64,000 nucleotides of DNA from JASUTC01 sp035447925 (lineage in GTDB: Bacteria > Thermotogota > Thermotogae > MWEM01). The notes beneath the pieces are model-generated. The model was not told the DNA's origin. It worked only from the letters and a program-made list of their open reading frames with translations, and did not search any database. Below, in pieces: positions 43,709-53,941 of the stretch. The position numbers and the translations under genes were made by a program. The stretch is from NCBI GenBank assembly GCA_035447925.1, contig DAOTHY010000002.1:1-64000 (forward strand). Direction: 5' to 3'. Numbering within the stretch: the first letter of the stretch is position 1; each line of letters opens with the position of its first letter.

Positions 43709-45969
43709 TGTTTATCCCTCAATCCCAATAAACGATAAAACTCTTTAATATGCATAATAGTAGCACCAACGCTTTTAGCAATGGGTTCCAAGTGAAAAAA
43801 GCCCTCGTCAAATACAGCAATTTCCGGTTTATAAGCCAGTCCATCTCTTAACTCAAAACCTATCACATCTGAGAGCATTTTGATCTTCAACCATTTCTCC
43901 TGATCTTCAGTTAAAACTGATATAATTTTACCAGTTAACTGATTTGTTAGTTCATTATTTGATGATGGTGATTCAGCCTTAATTTCATCACCTTCTTCTT
44001 CTTCTTCTTCAGCTGGCTGCATTGTTAAGTTATTATTTTCTGCGATGAAATCAGTATGAATACGCTCTTGATTAGCATCATTACCAGTCATCTCATTCTT
44101 TTCCTGATTTGATTCTTCTGTGAACCCTTTCTCATCATCATTAATACCAAAATAATGCTTGACATCTTCGTCTTCGTTATCCTCTATACTGAATAAATCT
44201 GATAGCTCGTTTGAGTCTGATTTCTTTTCATTCATTTCAAAAGTCTCGCTTTCAGTTTCACCTGTTAAGTTGGTATTTTGCTCCTTTTCATCTGTTGTTG
44301 ATGCAGAGAGTTCATCAATAAGGAAACTATCAAGAAGTGATGCCCCTTTTGCCTGTTCATGCGGGGTTTCTGAACGTTCATTCTGCTCTTCAACGGCTTC
44401 AGAATAAGAAATATTTTGGATATCAGGCAAAGATTCTTCAAAATCATTGAAAGAACCTAAAATGGCTTCTTCTATCAGTTCTCTTAAAGTCTGGTATTGT
44501 CTATCATCAATAGGAAGTTTTCTTTTAATGTGATATTGTTCTTCAGTATCAGATAACATGAATAAATGAGACAAGTCAATTTTTTTAAGAAAATCATTAA
44601 ACAGCTCATCTTTTCTGGAATGTGAAAAATATCCCGAATCGATTTTTGTGGAATCTAAAATCAACAAAAGAAAATGCTTTTCTTTTTTATTCAAATGATG
44701 AACTCGATCGATCAATCGTTCTTGTTCATTTTCCATTTTATTCTCTTCTTCTTTATCACCATATGATTTTGTACTGATCTTTTCCGCAGATTGATTGTTT
44801 TCACTTTCTTTATAAATGATTTCATTTAGGAATGTTAAGGGTTCAGAAGTTTGAGGTTTCTTTTTTTTCTGATTTTCACTTTTAGACTTTTCTTTTAAAA
44901 TTTTTTCTTTGATCATTTTGGGAATTTCAAGCGGTTTCTGGCGAGTCTCCTTCTCTTGAAAAGGGTTTTCTATGTCTACTTTATCTGCAATACTATCTTC
45001 TTCAGTTTTTACTTTTTGTTCTGCCGAAACCACATAGAGTTTTTCTGCCTGATCGTCCGCATGATCGACATTGAGTACTTTAACCAATGTAGAAACCTCA
45101 TTGGTAGTTAAAAATTCAAAATGATGTCGGATAAAACCTTGAGGGTCTTCGTTAATAATTTGATTTTTTAAACGGGGGATATCCAACCAGTTTTCTGGAT
45201 AAAAACTGATAAATTGATCACAAACAAAAGGCTTGAATGGATAGATATTTTTAACTAAGTTCATGAAAAAAGAAAATTCAGGTGCATTGAAAAATATCTT
45301 ATACCCTCTTGAATTTTCAATCTCTGATTTAGATAAGATTAATTTACCTTTCTCCAATAGAATATAACTCAGTGCTGTGAGGATTATTTTTGCTGGATTA
45401 TTATCTTGACCTTCCACTTTTTTCGTTTTCAAGATGGACTTCTTGACTTCAATGTTTTGATGTATTTGCGTTGGTTCGTGTGAAATATTTTCTAACATAT
45501 CATTGGATATAGTGATCAATCGTTCAGGAACAAAGAGTTTATAGAGGTTAAACATAATCGGTACATTTCTAGACCCTTTATCGAATCTGATCAATGGCTG
45601 GAACAATTGTTCAATCTTTTTGACCAGCATATCGCTATTTGGATTTTGTGTCTTTGTTGTCTGAGTAAAAATTGCGAATGTTCCATTTTCGTCAACGATA
45701 TAGTTTGCGTTGATAAATGAATCCTTCATGATTTGTTCGAAATCACTTTTATTGATATAAATATTGATATTGTTTTTATTCATTCCCACATTGATTAAAT
45801 CAATCTCGTTCTGTTCGATTAGGATGTCAATCCATTGAGTCAAAACATCCATCAGATCCTTGTTCCCTACTTTTAATCGCTGTTGAATATACTTTAATGT
45901 AAAGAATCCCTTTTTGTTTGATAAGATTTTTTCCAAGAGTTCTTTGAAATGAATTTCATTTGTGTTCAT
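43705..45969 (-). CDS. Large acidic protein of unknown function
   Basis: The ATG at 45969 has GAGGAG 7 bases upstream; in-frame codons further up lie in the HAD gene. The 754-residue protein has an N-terminal winged-helix-like region (FTLKYIQQRLKVGNKDLMDV), a folded part to about 300, then a very acidic low-complexity middle of Glu, Asp, Ser and Asn. The C-terminal 60-residue domain has KMLSDVIGFELRDGLAYKPE and VGATIMHIKEFYRLLGL. No family recognised. It is cotranscribed with the HlyD-like and pilT genes. Confidence 0.65.
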   Translation of the reverse strand: MNTNEIHFKELLEKILSNKKGFFTLKYIQQRLKVGNKDLMDVLTQWIDILIEQNEIDLINVGMNKNNINIYINKSDFEQIMKDSFINANYIVDENGTFAIFTQTTKTQNPNSDMLVKKIEQLFQPLIRFDKGSRNVPIMFNLYKLFVPERLITISNDMLENISHEPTQIHQNIEVKKSILKTKKVEGQDNNPAKIILTALSYILLEKGKLILSKSEIENSRGYKIFFNAPEFSFFMNLVKNIYPFKPFVCDQFISFYPENWLDIPRLKNQIINEDPQGFIRHHFEFLTTNEVSTLVKVLNVDHADDQAEKLYVVSAEQKVKTEEDSIADKVDIENPFQEKETRQKPLEIPKMIKEKILKEKSKSENQKKKKPQTSEPLTFLNEIIYKESENNQSAEKISTKSYGDKEEENKMENEQERLIDRVHHLNKKEKHFLLLILDSTKIDSGYFSHSRKDELFNDFLKKIDLSHLFMLSDTEEQYHIKRKLPIDDRQYQTLRELIEEAILGSFNDFEESLPDIQNISYSEAVEEQNERSETPHEQAKGASLLDSFLIDELSASTTDEKEQNTNLTGETESETFEMNEKKSDSNELSDLFSIEDNEDEDVKHYFGINDDEKGFTEESNQEKNEMTGNDANQERIHTDFIAENNNLTMQPAEEEEEEGDEIKAESPSSNNELTNQLTGKIISVLTEDQEKWLKIKMLSDVIGFELRDGLAYKPEIAVFDEGFFHLEPIAKSVGATIMHIKEFYRLLGLRDKH

Positions 45970-46816
45970 AGCCATTCTCCTCTTCAAAGATTTTGCAAAG
46001 ATCTTCCAAAGAATCTACGATCAAATCTGGAGAATAGTCAGACTTTTCCACATCTTCTAATTTCGTTTCACCAGACAAAACCAACACTGACATGATATCG
46101 GCATCATTTGCCAATTTGATATCTGTATATAGTCTGTCACCAATAAAAACCACATCGTCTTTTTTTATTTCTTCTGAAGAAAACGCAAAATCCAACACGC
46201 TTGTCGAAGGTTTACCCAGTATTGTTTCAGGTGTGCGGCTGGTGGAGCGCTCAAACATCGAAATAAATGCTCCCACATCAGGAATCAATCCAATCTCAGA
46301 AGGACAATTGATATCAGGATGTGTTGCAATATACGGAACACTCTGATTTAAAAAATATGAGAACACAGCAATTTTTTCATAAGTTATCCCCGTATCATAT
46401 GCGATAACAGCTACATCAATCCTTTTGTCCAAATTTCTTTTGTATGGTGGAATAACATTGATTCCCATTTTTTTCATTTCTTCAGAAGCCTCGTAATTGC
46501 CCAAATAGAGGACTCTTGCTTTTGGAAAATGACGATTTAAAAATGCAGCGGTCAATCGATTGGATGTGATAATCTCCTCTTCAAAAACCTCTATGCCAAA
46601 TCCCCTAAGCTTCCTAAAATATTCTGCTTTTGGTTTTGAAGAATTGTTGGTAAAAAAGAACTTTTTCTTGCCATTCTTTTCAATGACTTTTAGAAACTCA
46701 ACAGCACCATGAATAATTTGATTGTCGATATAGATAGTACCATCCATATCAAAAAGAAATACTTTTTTTCCTTTTATCGTTTGTAGAACCCAATCATTTT
46801 CTTCTGAGTATATCAT
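45956..46816 (-). CDS. HAD-IIA phosphatase (NagD/AraL-like)
   Basis: HAD motifs are clear: motif I FLFDMDGTIY, motif II FFFTNNSSKP, motif III near GKPSTSVLDFAF and motif IV VFIGDRLYTDIKLANDADI. The IIA cap lies between motifs II and III. It would dephosphorylate small phosphates such as sugar or nucleotide phosphates. ATG at 46816 fits AGGAG at 8-base spacing, better than codons upstream. It overlaps the RecB-like gene by 23 bases. Confidence 0.9.
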   Translation of the reverse strand: MIYSEENDWVLQTIKGKKVFLFDMDGTIYIDNQIIHGAVEFLKVIEKNGKKKFFFTNNSSKPKAEYFRKLRGFGIEVFEEEIITSNRLTAAFLNRHFPKARVLYLGNYEASEEMKKMGINVIPPYKRNLDKRIDVAVIAYDTGITYEKIAVFSYFLNQSVPYIATHPDINCPSEIGLIPDVGAFISMFERSTSRTPETILGKPSTSVLDFAFSSEEIKKDDVVFIGDRLYTDIKLANDADIMSVLVLSGETKLEDVEKSDYSPDLIVDSLEDLCKIFEEENGYEHK

Positions 46817-48215
46817 CAACATCTCTCCTGTTAAGAATAATAAATTGATGTTCAAAATTAGATGGATCACTGATCCATTCTTTTACCACTTTTGTCGCCC
46901 TGCAGTCATCCTCGTTGTAAATCAACAATGCTTCCAAGTGCTTGCTATTTCCGGTATTTAACCATCTTCTATATTCTTGGATAGAACTTCTGCCATCTAA
47001 TCCAATACGCCATTTAAATCCCAACCATTTAGCAATGGACTTTAAAGAATAATGCCTTAATGGCGTATAAATATTTCTAATGATGATTTCATAAATATCT
47101 ATCATTGGTGTTTCAAAAAGGCTTTTCACATATTTGTTATCGATCTTCCCTTTATTCTCCTTGCCCTGTTGATGCCTTAGCTCAAAAGATAATTCATTCA
47201 AAACACGATTTTCATATTCACAATAATGATATAAATTTACCTTAAGGGTCTCAACATATTTCATGATTGCCCCAATTTGTGAATTCCTGGGATTTTGATC
47301 ATCTATCAAAAAGTATCGGTAATCTTCATTGGATAAAAAGCCAAACAAATAAGGTTTATCATCCGCTTCAATATCAAAATAAACACCACTTTTTTGAGCA
47401 TCTTTAATCAGTTGTTGGGGTTCTGTTAGAAATAGAGCGGTGTCATTTACATAAGAATAAGCCTGTAGTTTGTATTTTCTGATATTTTTGATTTTGTCTT
47501 CCAATTCATTTCTTAAAGGTATCTCCATCAAGTCTCCCAATGTTTCAATTCCGTATGTTGATAAAAGAGCCGACATATTCGAACCAATTCCACGAATATG
47601 GGATACGGGTAATTTAGATCGGTCATCTACGTTCATCGAATGGCATTTTTCCCAATATCCGCAAAAATTGCAGATTCTCGTACCAATCGCTTGAGGCGGT
47701 TCTTGGGTATTTGCAATTTCATCTATCGTTTCAAAAAAAAGTTGTAGCCCCTCCTCTTTAATCTTTTGGGTTTTCATGGTTTTTTTTCTTAAAAAAACGA
47801 CCTGATTGGAAACGGGCAAGCTGTTTATTATTGCTAAAGCAATAAAGATCGAAGCAATCACATGGTGGCGTTTACTGGGTCTTCTGGATAAATGGGATAA
47901 AACAATTTGATATTTATCCTTTTTTCTAATGAGGGCGTGCACATTTATCTTAAAGTAAATACCGTTTATCATACCCTCTAATTGGGGGTTTAATATATCC
48001 CCTTCATTGTCAGCAATTCGTTTTGTAATTTCATTATTCTTTTTAGCATTAACCCAGGAAATGTTTTTGAAATACTCCTTGACGTTATTGATACGGTCAT
48101 TTTCGAGGGCATTTTCTACAACGACATATTCTCTTTCATCTTGGAGAAAAAAATAGAACATTCTCGGACATGTAAACATATAGTAAATTTCATTGTTGCC
48201 AATCACTTGATTCAT
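46794..48215 (-). CDS. TM0106-family RecB-like nuclease
   Basis: A 473-residue protein of the TM0106-type RecB-like nuclease family (TIGR03491). The N-terminal half has RecB-like features and ends at a cysteine set CNFCGYWEKC near residue 187. A helix-hairpin-helix-like HIRGIGSNMSALLSTYGI follows, and then an RNase H/exonuclease-like half with YFDIEADDKPYLFG and NEDDCRATKVVKEW. Its biological role is unestablished. The family is typical of Thermotogota and some other bacteria, which supports the taxonomic guess. Confidence 0.88.
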   Translation of the reverse strand: MNQVIGNNEIYYMFTCPRMFYFFLQDEREYVVVENALENDRINNVKEYFKNISWVNAKKNNEITKRIADNEGDILNPQLEGMINGIYFKINVHALIRKKDKYQIVLSHLSRRPSKRHHVIASIFIALAIINSLPVSNQVVFLRKKTMKTQKIKEEGLQLFFETIDEIANTQEPPQAIGTRICNFCGYWEKCHSMNVDDRSKLPVSHIRGIGSNMSALLSTYGIETLGDLMEIPLRNELEDKIKNIRKYKLQAYSYVNDTALFLTEPQQLIKDAQKSGVYFDIEADDKPYLFGFLSNEDYRYFLIDDQNPRNSQIGAIMKYVETLKVNLYHYCEYENRVLNELSFELRHQQGKENKGKIDNKYVKSLFETPMIDIYEIIIRNIYTPLRHYSLKSIAKWLGFKWRIGLDGRSSIQEYRRWLNTGNSKHLEALLIYNEDDCRATKVVKEWISDPSNFEHQFIILNRRDVDDILRRK

Positions 48216-48281
48216 TTAATAAAACACATCCTTCCTATTTGCTTCTCCGATCTTGAAACTGACCGTAATACTCTCATACAT

Positions 48282-49670
48282 CTATTTTCCCAGACAGAAA
48301 TCAGAGAATATCGTGTTGATTATGTCTTCATTGTAATCTCTTCCTGTTAAATCATTTAAAGTATTGATAATATCTCTGATAGTAATGGAAACCGTATCGA
48401 TGGTATAACCGTTTCTTAAATCGGAAATCGCTTTGATGGTATCTTGATAACTGCTTTCTAGAATACTCTTTTGAAGCTTGTTGAAAACCTGTGTTTCGTT
48501 GTTGGTTGTAACAAGTTTTTTTGCGTATCGATAAATATATTCTTCTAACTCATTAATTCCTATGATGTCTTTAGCTGAAATCTCGTGAATGGCTCCATAT
48601 TTGATCAATTTTTCCTTTAATTGCTTGGAACATTCGCAATTATCTTTTTTCAAATCGGTTTTATTGAGTAAAATCAATACTTCTTTACTTTCACGGTATG
48701 ATTCTTCTAAAAGTTTTATAGACACTTCGTCCAGCATTGAGCCGTGTTCGAAAATAAAAATGGCAAACGGTGCCGTCTTAAATAAATGCAGTGTTTTCTC
48801 TACTCCCAGCGTTTCAACAACATCTTGAGTCTGTCGAATCCCAGCGGTATCGATGAGGTTAATCAATATACCCTTGATATTTAATTCTGCTTTAATATAA
48901 TCACGGGTTGTTCCTGGAAGATCTGTTACAATTGCACGGTCTTCATTCAGTAGTAAATTCATCACCGTTGACTTTCCAACATTTGGAGGACCGAGTATAA
49001 CCGTATCGATTCCGTTTTTTACACGGATTGAATTTTCAGCATCTTTTAAAATGCCTTCAATTTCTTCAGAAATGGTATGAAGCAGAGATATGATCTTTTC
49101 TGTTTCAACATGCTCAAAAATTTCATCGGGATAATCTAGTTGAACTTCAATCATTGCAGCAATTTTGGTATATTCTTTTTGAAGTTTTTGAATGAAATGG
49201 GAAAGATTTCCTTCAAGTCCTCTTATCAATAATTTGACTCCCGCTTGAGTCTTAACATTGATTAAATCATTGATGGCCTGTGCTTGTATCAAATCAATTT
49301 TCGAATTCAAAAAAGCACGGTATGAGAACTCTCCGGGTAAGGCAATTTTACAGATATTCATGGTACTTTTTAACACCATCTCGGTGACAATAATTCCTCC
49401 ATGACAAAAGATTTCCAACATATCCTCACCAGTAAATGAATGAGGAGAACGGTAAAAACAACATTGGACTTCATCTATCGTTGTTTCATCTGAATCGACC
49501 CATTTTCCGTAATACATTTTCCGATGGATCCCACTATCTTTTAAGCTGCATCTAAAATGTTCTTTGAACACTTCAATCGTTTGCTCACCGGAAATCCTTA
49601 CAATAGAGATAGCACCTGTAGCCAATGGCGTGGATATTGCAGCTATCGTATGAGATCGATTGAATGACAT
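48282..49670 (-). CDS. mnmE: tRNA-modification GTPase MnmE
   Basis: MnmE with MnmG modifies U34 of certain tRNAs. Its N-terminal folate-binding domain has AAISTPLATGAISIVRISG. The G domain has GPPNVGKSTVMNLLLNE, DLPGTTRD, DTAGIRQT and LLNKTDL. The C-terminus ends FCLGK, equivalent to the essential FCIGK motif. The 462-residue length is normal. It lies 4 bases from argS in the same direction. mnmG is not in the window. Confidence 0.97.
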   Translation of the reverse strand: MSFNRSHTIAAISTPLATGAISIVRISGEQTIEVFKEHFRCSLKDSGIHRKMYYGKWVDSDETTIDEVQCCFYRSPHSFTGEDMLEIFCHGGIIVTEMVLKSTMNICKIALPGEFSYRAFLNSKIDLIQAQAINDLINVKTQAGVKLLIRGLEGNLSHFIQKLQKEYTKIAAMIEVQLDYPDEIFEHVETEKIISLLHTISEEIEGILKDAENSIRVKNGIDTVILGPPNVGKSTVMNLLLNEDRAIVTDLPGTTRDYIKAELNIKGILINLIDTAGIRQTQDVVETLGVEKTLHLFKTAPFAIFIFEHGSMLDEVSIKLLEESYRESKEVLILLNKTDLKKDNCECSKQLKEKLIKYGAIHEISAKDIIGINELEEYIYRYAKKLVTTNNETQVFNKLQKSILESSYQDTIKAISDLRNGYTIDTVSITIRDIINTLNDLTGRDYNEDIINTIFSDFCLGK

Positions 49671-49673
49671 GAT

Positions 49674-51383
49674 TTACAGCTGCTCCATGATTTCAGGTGT
49701 ACTGACTCCCAACAACATCAAAGCATCTTTGATAATCTTTCTTGTTGCAAAAGCTAAGGATAACCGTGCGTTTGATAATGAAGGGTTTTCAGGGTCAACA
49801 AACACATTAGCATTATAATATTGATGAAATTTCGATGCCAAATCATGAATGTAATTGGTTATTTTGTGTGGTGAGCTTGTTTGAATAGTCTCCAGCAGGG
49901 CATCGGTATACAGCATCAAATTCCTGATAAATAAAGCATCCTGCCTCGTAGTCAACAGATCAATATGCTTTCCAGGTTCAAATTTTATGCCTTTTGTCTG
50001 TGCATTGGCAATTAGGCTGCAAATTCTGGCGTAAGCATATTGAACATAATAAACAGGATTGTCCATGGACGTGCTTTTAGCCAGATCAATGTCAAATATT
50101 AATTGTCCATCTTTATCTACCATGGCATAGAAATAACGAGTTGCATCCTTTCCAACCATTTCAACTAACTCATCTAAAGTAATGAAGGTGCCTTGTCTTG
50201 TTGACATTTTGATGACTTCACCGTTTTGTTTTAAAGTCACCATCTGGTGTAGAATCACATTAAAGAATGAATCTTCAAAGCCAAGTGCTTTCATAGCCGC
50301 TTTCATTCTCGGTATATGGCCATGATGATCAGCACCCCAGATATCATACACCTGACTAAATCCTCTCTCATGTTTTTTATAATGATTAGCAATGTCTGTG
50401 AAAAAATAAGTAGGCATGCCATCCGATCTGATCAACACTTTGTCTTTTTCGTCAATAAACTTTGAGACCTTTAACCAAAGAGCACCATCCATTTCATAAA
50501 CTAAATCATGTTCCTGAAATATCTTTTTTACGGTTTCAACGGTTCCATCGCTAAATAGTGATCCCTCAGAGAAGAAAACATCGAAATTGATGTTCATCCC
50601 GTCCAAAGTTTTTTTGATATGCTGGAACATTTCATCCTTTGCAGCTGTTAAAAAGACTTCTTCAATCTCTTCATTCCATTTTCCTTTGTACTTGTCTCCT
50701 ACATCTTTTTGAACCCTTTTGGCAATATCGATGATGTAATCACCTTTGTAACCACCCTCCGGAATATCTTCAGTAATACCGTACAATTCATTGTAACGAA
50801 TAGAGACAGATTTTGCAAGCAGTTTCATTTGTCTGCCGGCATCATTAAAATAGTATTCTCTGATGACTTGAAAACCAAAACGCTTGTAGATAGATGCCAA
50901 AACATCGCCGATAACAGCCTGACGGCCATGCCCGACTGTTAGAGGGCCTGTGGGATTAGCACTAACAAACTCCAGTTGTATCTGTTGACCATTCCCCAAA
51001 TTGGCTTTAAAATACTGTTCAGTTTCTTGATTAATCATTTCTGATAGTTTTTTCTGATAAAATGCATCAGACATGAACAAGTTGATAAATCCAGGTCCGG
51101 CTATTTCAATCTTTTGGACATCCTGGTTCTCTTGAAGAAAAACAGCGATTTTTTCTGCTAATTTCCTTGGAGAAGTTTTTACTGTTTTGGCATTGATCAT
51201 GGCTACATTGGTTGAAAAATCACCAAAATCATCGTTTGGAGGAATTTCTACCCGAAATGAAAGATCAAATCCTTCATCTATTTTACTAATCGTTTCTTTG
51301 ATCATTTCATAAATATTTTCTTTAATTATCCTTGGATTCTCTTTAATCCCCCCAAAGGAATTGTTTTCCATCTTTGATGTCAT
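49674..51383 (-). CDS. argS: Arginyl-tRNA synthetase
   Basis: Class I ArgRS with the HIGH-like element in NPTGPLTVGHGRQAVIGD, a KMSTRQG signature (KMSKS equivalent) and the C-terminal DALR anticodon-binding domain (ALLETIQTSSPHKITNYIHD and the final ALMLLGVSTPEIMEQL). The N-terminal add-on domain begins with MENNSFGGIKENPRIIKENI. ATG at 51383 lies 1 base after the upstream TGA and has AAGGGTG ahead; longer frames upstream lie inside the pilin-like gene. About 569 residues, the expected size. Confidence 0.95.
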   Translation of the reverse strand: MTSKMENNSFGGIKENPRIIKENIYEMIKETISKIDEGFDLSFRVEIPPNDDFGDFSTNVAMINAKTVKTSPRKLAEKIAVFLQENQDVQKIEIAGPGFINLFMSDAFYQKKLSEMINQETEQYFKANLGNGQQIQLEFVSANPTGPLTVGHGRQAVIGDVLASIYKRFGFQVIREYYFNDAGRQMKLLAKSVSIRYNELYGITEDIPEGGYKGDYIIDIAKRVQKDVGDKYKGKWNEEIEEVFLTAAKDEMFQHIKKTLDGMNINFDVFFSEGSLFSDGTVETVKKIFQEHDLVYEMDGALWLKVSKFIDEKDKVLIRSDGMPTYFFTDIANHYKKHERGFSQVYDIWGADHHGHIPRMKAAMKALGFEDSFFNVILHQMVTLKQNGEVIKMSTRQGTFITLDELVEMVGKDATRYFYAMVDKDGQLIFDIDLAKSTSMDNPVYYVQYAYARICSLIANAQTKGIKFEPGKHIDLLTTRQDALFIRNLMLYTDALLETIQTSSPHKITNYIHDLASKFHQYYNANVFVDPENPSLSNARLSLAFATRKIIKDALMLLGVSTPEIMEQL

Positions 51384-51384
51384 G

Positions 51385-51759
51385 TCATTCACCCTTTCTC
51401 TCCTCAATAAGTCCAAATTCAACCTTTTTCCAACCATATCTATTTTGAATTTCTTTCGAATATTCAACGTGATAAATATCCACAAAAACACTTGGAATGA
51501 TTTCATATGTTCTGTCTTTTTGAAGATGATTCTCTTTGATATAGTGTTCCTTTGATGTAAGAATTTCCGTTATCCGACCTCTTTCATCGATTAATTCATC
51601 TGTTAATTTTATGTATTGATTAGCCGTTTCGAATCCTTTAAAAATCATCAACATGCAAATCGTTGAAATGGCAACAGCCACAAGCATGTCAACAAAGATA
51701 AAGAAACCGGACCTTTTAGATTTCATACTCATACAAAAATTCTTTGACAAAAAAAACAT
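51385..51759 (-). CDS. Pilin-like or single-pass membrane protein of unknown function
   Basis: The ATG at 51759 follows GAGGGTGGG and gives a 124-residue product. A leader ending KSKRSG is followed by FFIFVDMLVAVAISTICMLM, resembling a type IV prepilin start (basic leader, Gly, Phe, hydrophobic helix). However, the acidic residue (Asp) falls at +6 rather than Glu at +5, so processing is uncertain. The remaining 90 residues are mixed. The frame is open to 51816. It is directly upstream of argS and about 80 bases after ppk. With pilT in the window, a minor pseudopilin is possible. Confidence 0.6.
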   Translation of the reverse strand: MFFLSKNFCMSMKSKRSGFFIFVDMLVAVAISTICMLMIFKGFETANQYIKLTDELIDERGRITEILTSKEHYIKENHLQKDRTYEIIPSVFVDIYHVEYSKEIQNRYGWKKVEFGLIEERKGE

Positions 51760-51837
51760 CCCACCCTCTTCTTGAGAGAAGAAAGCTCTTACTTTGTTAT
51801 TATACATTAAAAACACCCCATATTCAGCATATCCTTT

Positions 51838-53937
51838 TCAGTTTAAACGATATGACTTTTCACTTTTTTCATTCAAGAATTTCTGTGTTTTTTCAATATA
51901 ATAAAGAGCCAAGGCCTCCTGAGATTCGATAGAAGGTTTTCCCTGATGCTTCAAAATGACATAATCGCCATTTTCTTTTTGTATTCTGGCCTTCACATTA
52001 TCCGAAATCATTAGTTCAAGCACTTCCTTTATCTCTTCTTTTAAATCCGTTTCTTCGATTGGAAACATGGTTTCTACCCTTCTGTCCAGATTTCTCGGCA
52101 TCCAATCCGCACTGGACAAATATATTTTTGGGTTTCCACCATTTTCAAAGTAATAGACCCGGCTATGCTCCAAGTACCTACCCACAATACTATATACCCT
52201 TATATTTTCACTCAAATCTTTTATGCCGGATTTCAAGGCACAAATCCCCCTTACAATGAGATCGACTTCGACGCCTGCCATTGAAGCCCGATATAAAGCT
52301 TTGATAATCTCTTTGTCAAGCAAAGCGTTATTTTTGCAAATAATCCTACCAATCCCATTTTCTTGGACAGATTGAATTTCATTTTCGATGAGCTGAATAA
52401 ACTCATCTCTTAATCCTGATGGAGCCACAGAAAACTTCTTCCATTCGGGTGGTTGAGAATAACCGGTGAGCACATTGAATAAAGCTGATGCATCTGCACC
52501 AAAACTCTCACGTGAAGTAAACATGCCAATATCCGTGTACAGTTTAGCAGTCTTGTCGTTATAATTTCCTGTTGAAAGATGCACATAACGTTTGATGCCG
52601 TCCGCTTCTTTTCTTACGACAAGAAGTATCTTACAGTGTGTTTTTAAGCCAACTAAACCGTATACCACATGACATCCTGATTTTTCGAGTCTTTTTGCCC
52701 ATTGAATGTTATTTTCCTCATCAAATCTGGCTTTTAATTCCACTAAAACGGTTACTTGCTTTCCGTTTTCGGCAGCTTTGATTAGAGTTTTTACAATTGG
52801 AGAGTTACCGCTAACTCTATAAAGGCTTTGCTTGATGGCTAAAACAGTAGGGTCTTCGGCTGCCTCTTCAAGGAATTCAATAACCGGTTTAAAAGATTGA
52901 TAAGGATGATGAAGGAGAATATCCCTTTTCTTGATCACGTCAAATTTACTTTTCTTAGCCATGAAATCAACAGTCTGTTGAGGAATAACCGGCTTGTACT
53001 TCAAGCTTTCATAACTTTCTATTGTTGAAATATCCATAAATGAAGAAAGGTCAATTGGACCATTTATTTCATATAATTCGTCCTTATCCAAAGGCATCAT
53101 GGAATATAAGATATCGCTGATAACTGAAGAGGGGTTTTTCTCAATCTCTAATCGAACCGGAAATCCCCTTTCCCTTTGCCTAAGTGATTTTTCAATTTCT
53201 TCCAATAAATCACTGGCTTCCTCTTCATCAATACTTAAATCGGAATTCCTGGTTAAACGAAAAGGGTGAATGCTAATCATTTTGTATCCACTAAACATTT
53301 TCTTTGCAAATAATTTGATAATTTTCTCCATGCTTATATAACTTAACCTTTTTTCCTGATCACGATCGAATAATTTAATGAAACGAGGTAAAATGGATGG
53401 CACCTGGACAATTGCAAGCAATTTCTCTTTTTTCTCATTTTCAATGATGACGGCTTGATTCAAGCTTTTATTAAGAATCTGAGGGAAAGGTCTGCCCTGA
53501 TCGATGGCCATAGGAGTTAAAACCGGATAAACAGTTGAATTAAAATAATCATTCAAAATAGCATATTGCCGTTCATCCAAATCCTCCTCGCTTAAAAAAA
53601 CAATCCCTTCTTTTCGAAGTTGTGGCAGGATCAGCTGATTAAGACAATGATACTGTTTTTTTACGAGCTGATGGACTTTTTTTGAGACTGCTTCCAGCTG
53701 CTCTTTAGCAGAAAATCCAGCTGCATCTTTTCCTGCATATCCAACGCTAACCAGTTCTTTTAAACCGGCCACTCTAATCATGAAAAATTCATCCAAATTT
53801 GATCCGGTGATTGCAAGAAATTTTAATCTTTCTAAAAGAGGGTTGGTTTTTGAGAACGCCTCATCCAAAACACGCTCATTGAATGCCAACCAACTCAGCT
53901 CTCTATTGAAATAATACTCATATGAATCTAAATTCAC
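51838..53937 (-). CDS. ppk1: Polyphosphate kinase 1
   Basis: The 699-residue enzyme synthesises polyphosphate from ATP. The N-terminal domain has FNRELSWLAFNERVLDEA. The catalytic histidines lie in RYVHLSTGNYNDKTAKLYTD (autophosphorylated His) and LEHSRVYYFENGG; VTVLVELKARFDEENNIQWA and LSSADWMPRNLDRRVE are also conserved. It starts with GTG at 53937. The Ppx/GppA gene lies 4 bases upstream, a usual ppk-ppx pairing. Confidence 0.97.
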   Translation of the reverse strand: MNLDSYEYYFNRELSWLAFNERVLDEAFSKTNPLLERLKFLAITGSNLDEFFMIRVAGLKELVSVGYAGKDAAGFSAKEQLEAVSKKVHQLVKKQYHCLNQLILPQLRKEGIVFLSEEDLDERQYAILNDYFNSTVYPVLTPMAIDQGRPFPQILNKSLNQAVIIENEKKEKLLAIVQVPSILPRFIKLFDRDQEKRLSYISMEKIIKLFAKKMFSGYKMISIHPFRLTRNSDLSIDEEEASDLLEEIEKSLRQRERGFPVRLEIEKNPSSVISDILYSMMPLDKDELYEINGPIDLSSFMDISTIESYESLKYKPVIPQQTVDFMAKKSKFDVIKKRDILLHHPYQSFKPVIEFLEEAAEDPTVLAIKQSLYRVSGNSPIVKTLIKAAENGKQVTVLVELKARFDEENNIQWAKRLEKSGCHVVYGLVGLKTHCKILLVVRKEADGIKRYVHLSTGNYNDKTAKLYTDIGMFTSRESFGADASALFNVLTGYSQPPEWKKFSVAPSGLRDEFIQLIENEIQSVQENGIGRIICKNNALLDKEIIKALYRASMAGVEVDLIVRGICALKSGIKDLSENIRVYSIVGRYLEHSRVYYFENGGNPKIYLSSADWMPRNLDRRVETMFPIEETDLKEEIKEVLELMISDNVKARIQKENGDYVILKHQGKPSIESQEALALYYIEKTQKFLNEKSEKSYRLN

Positions 53938-53941
53938 TTGC

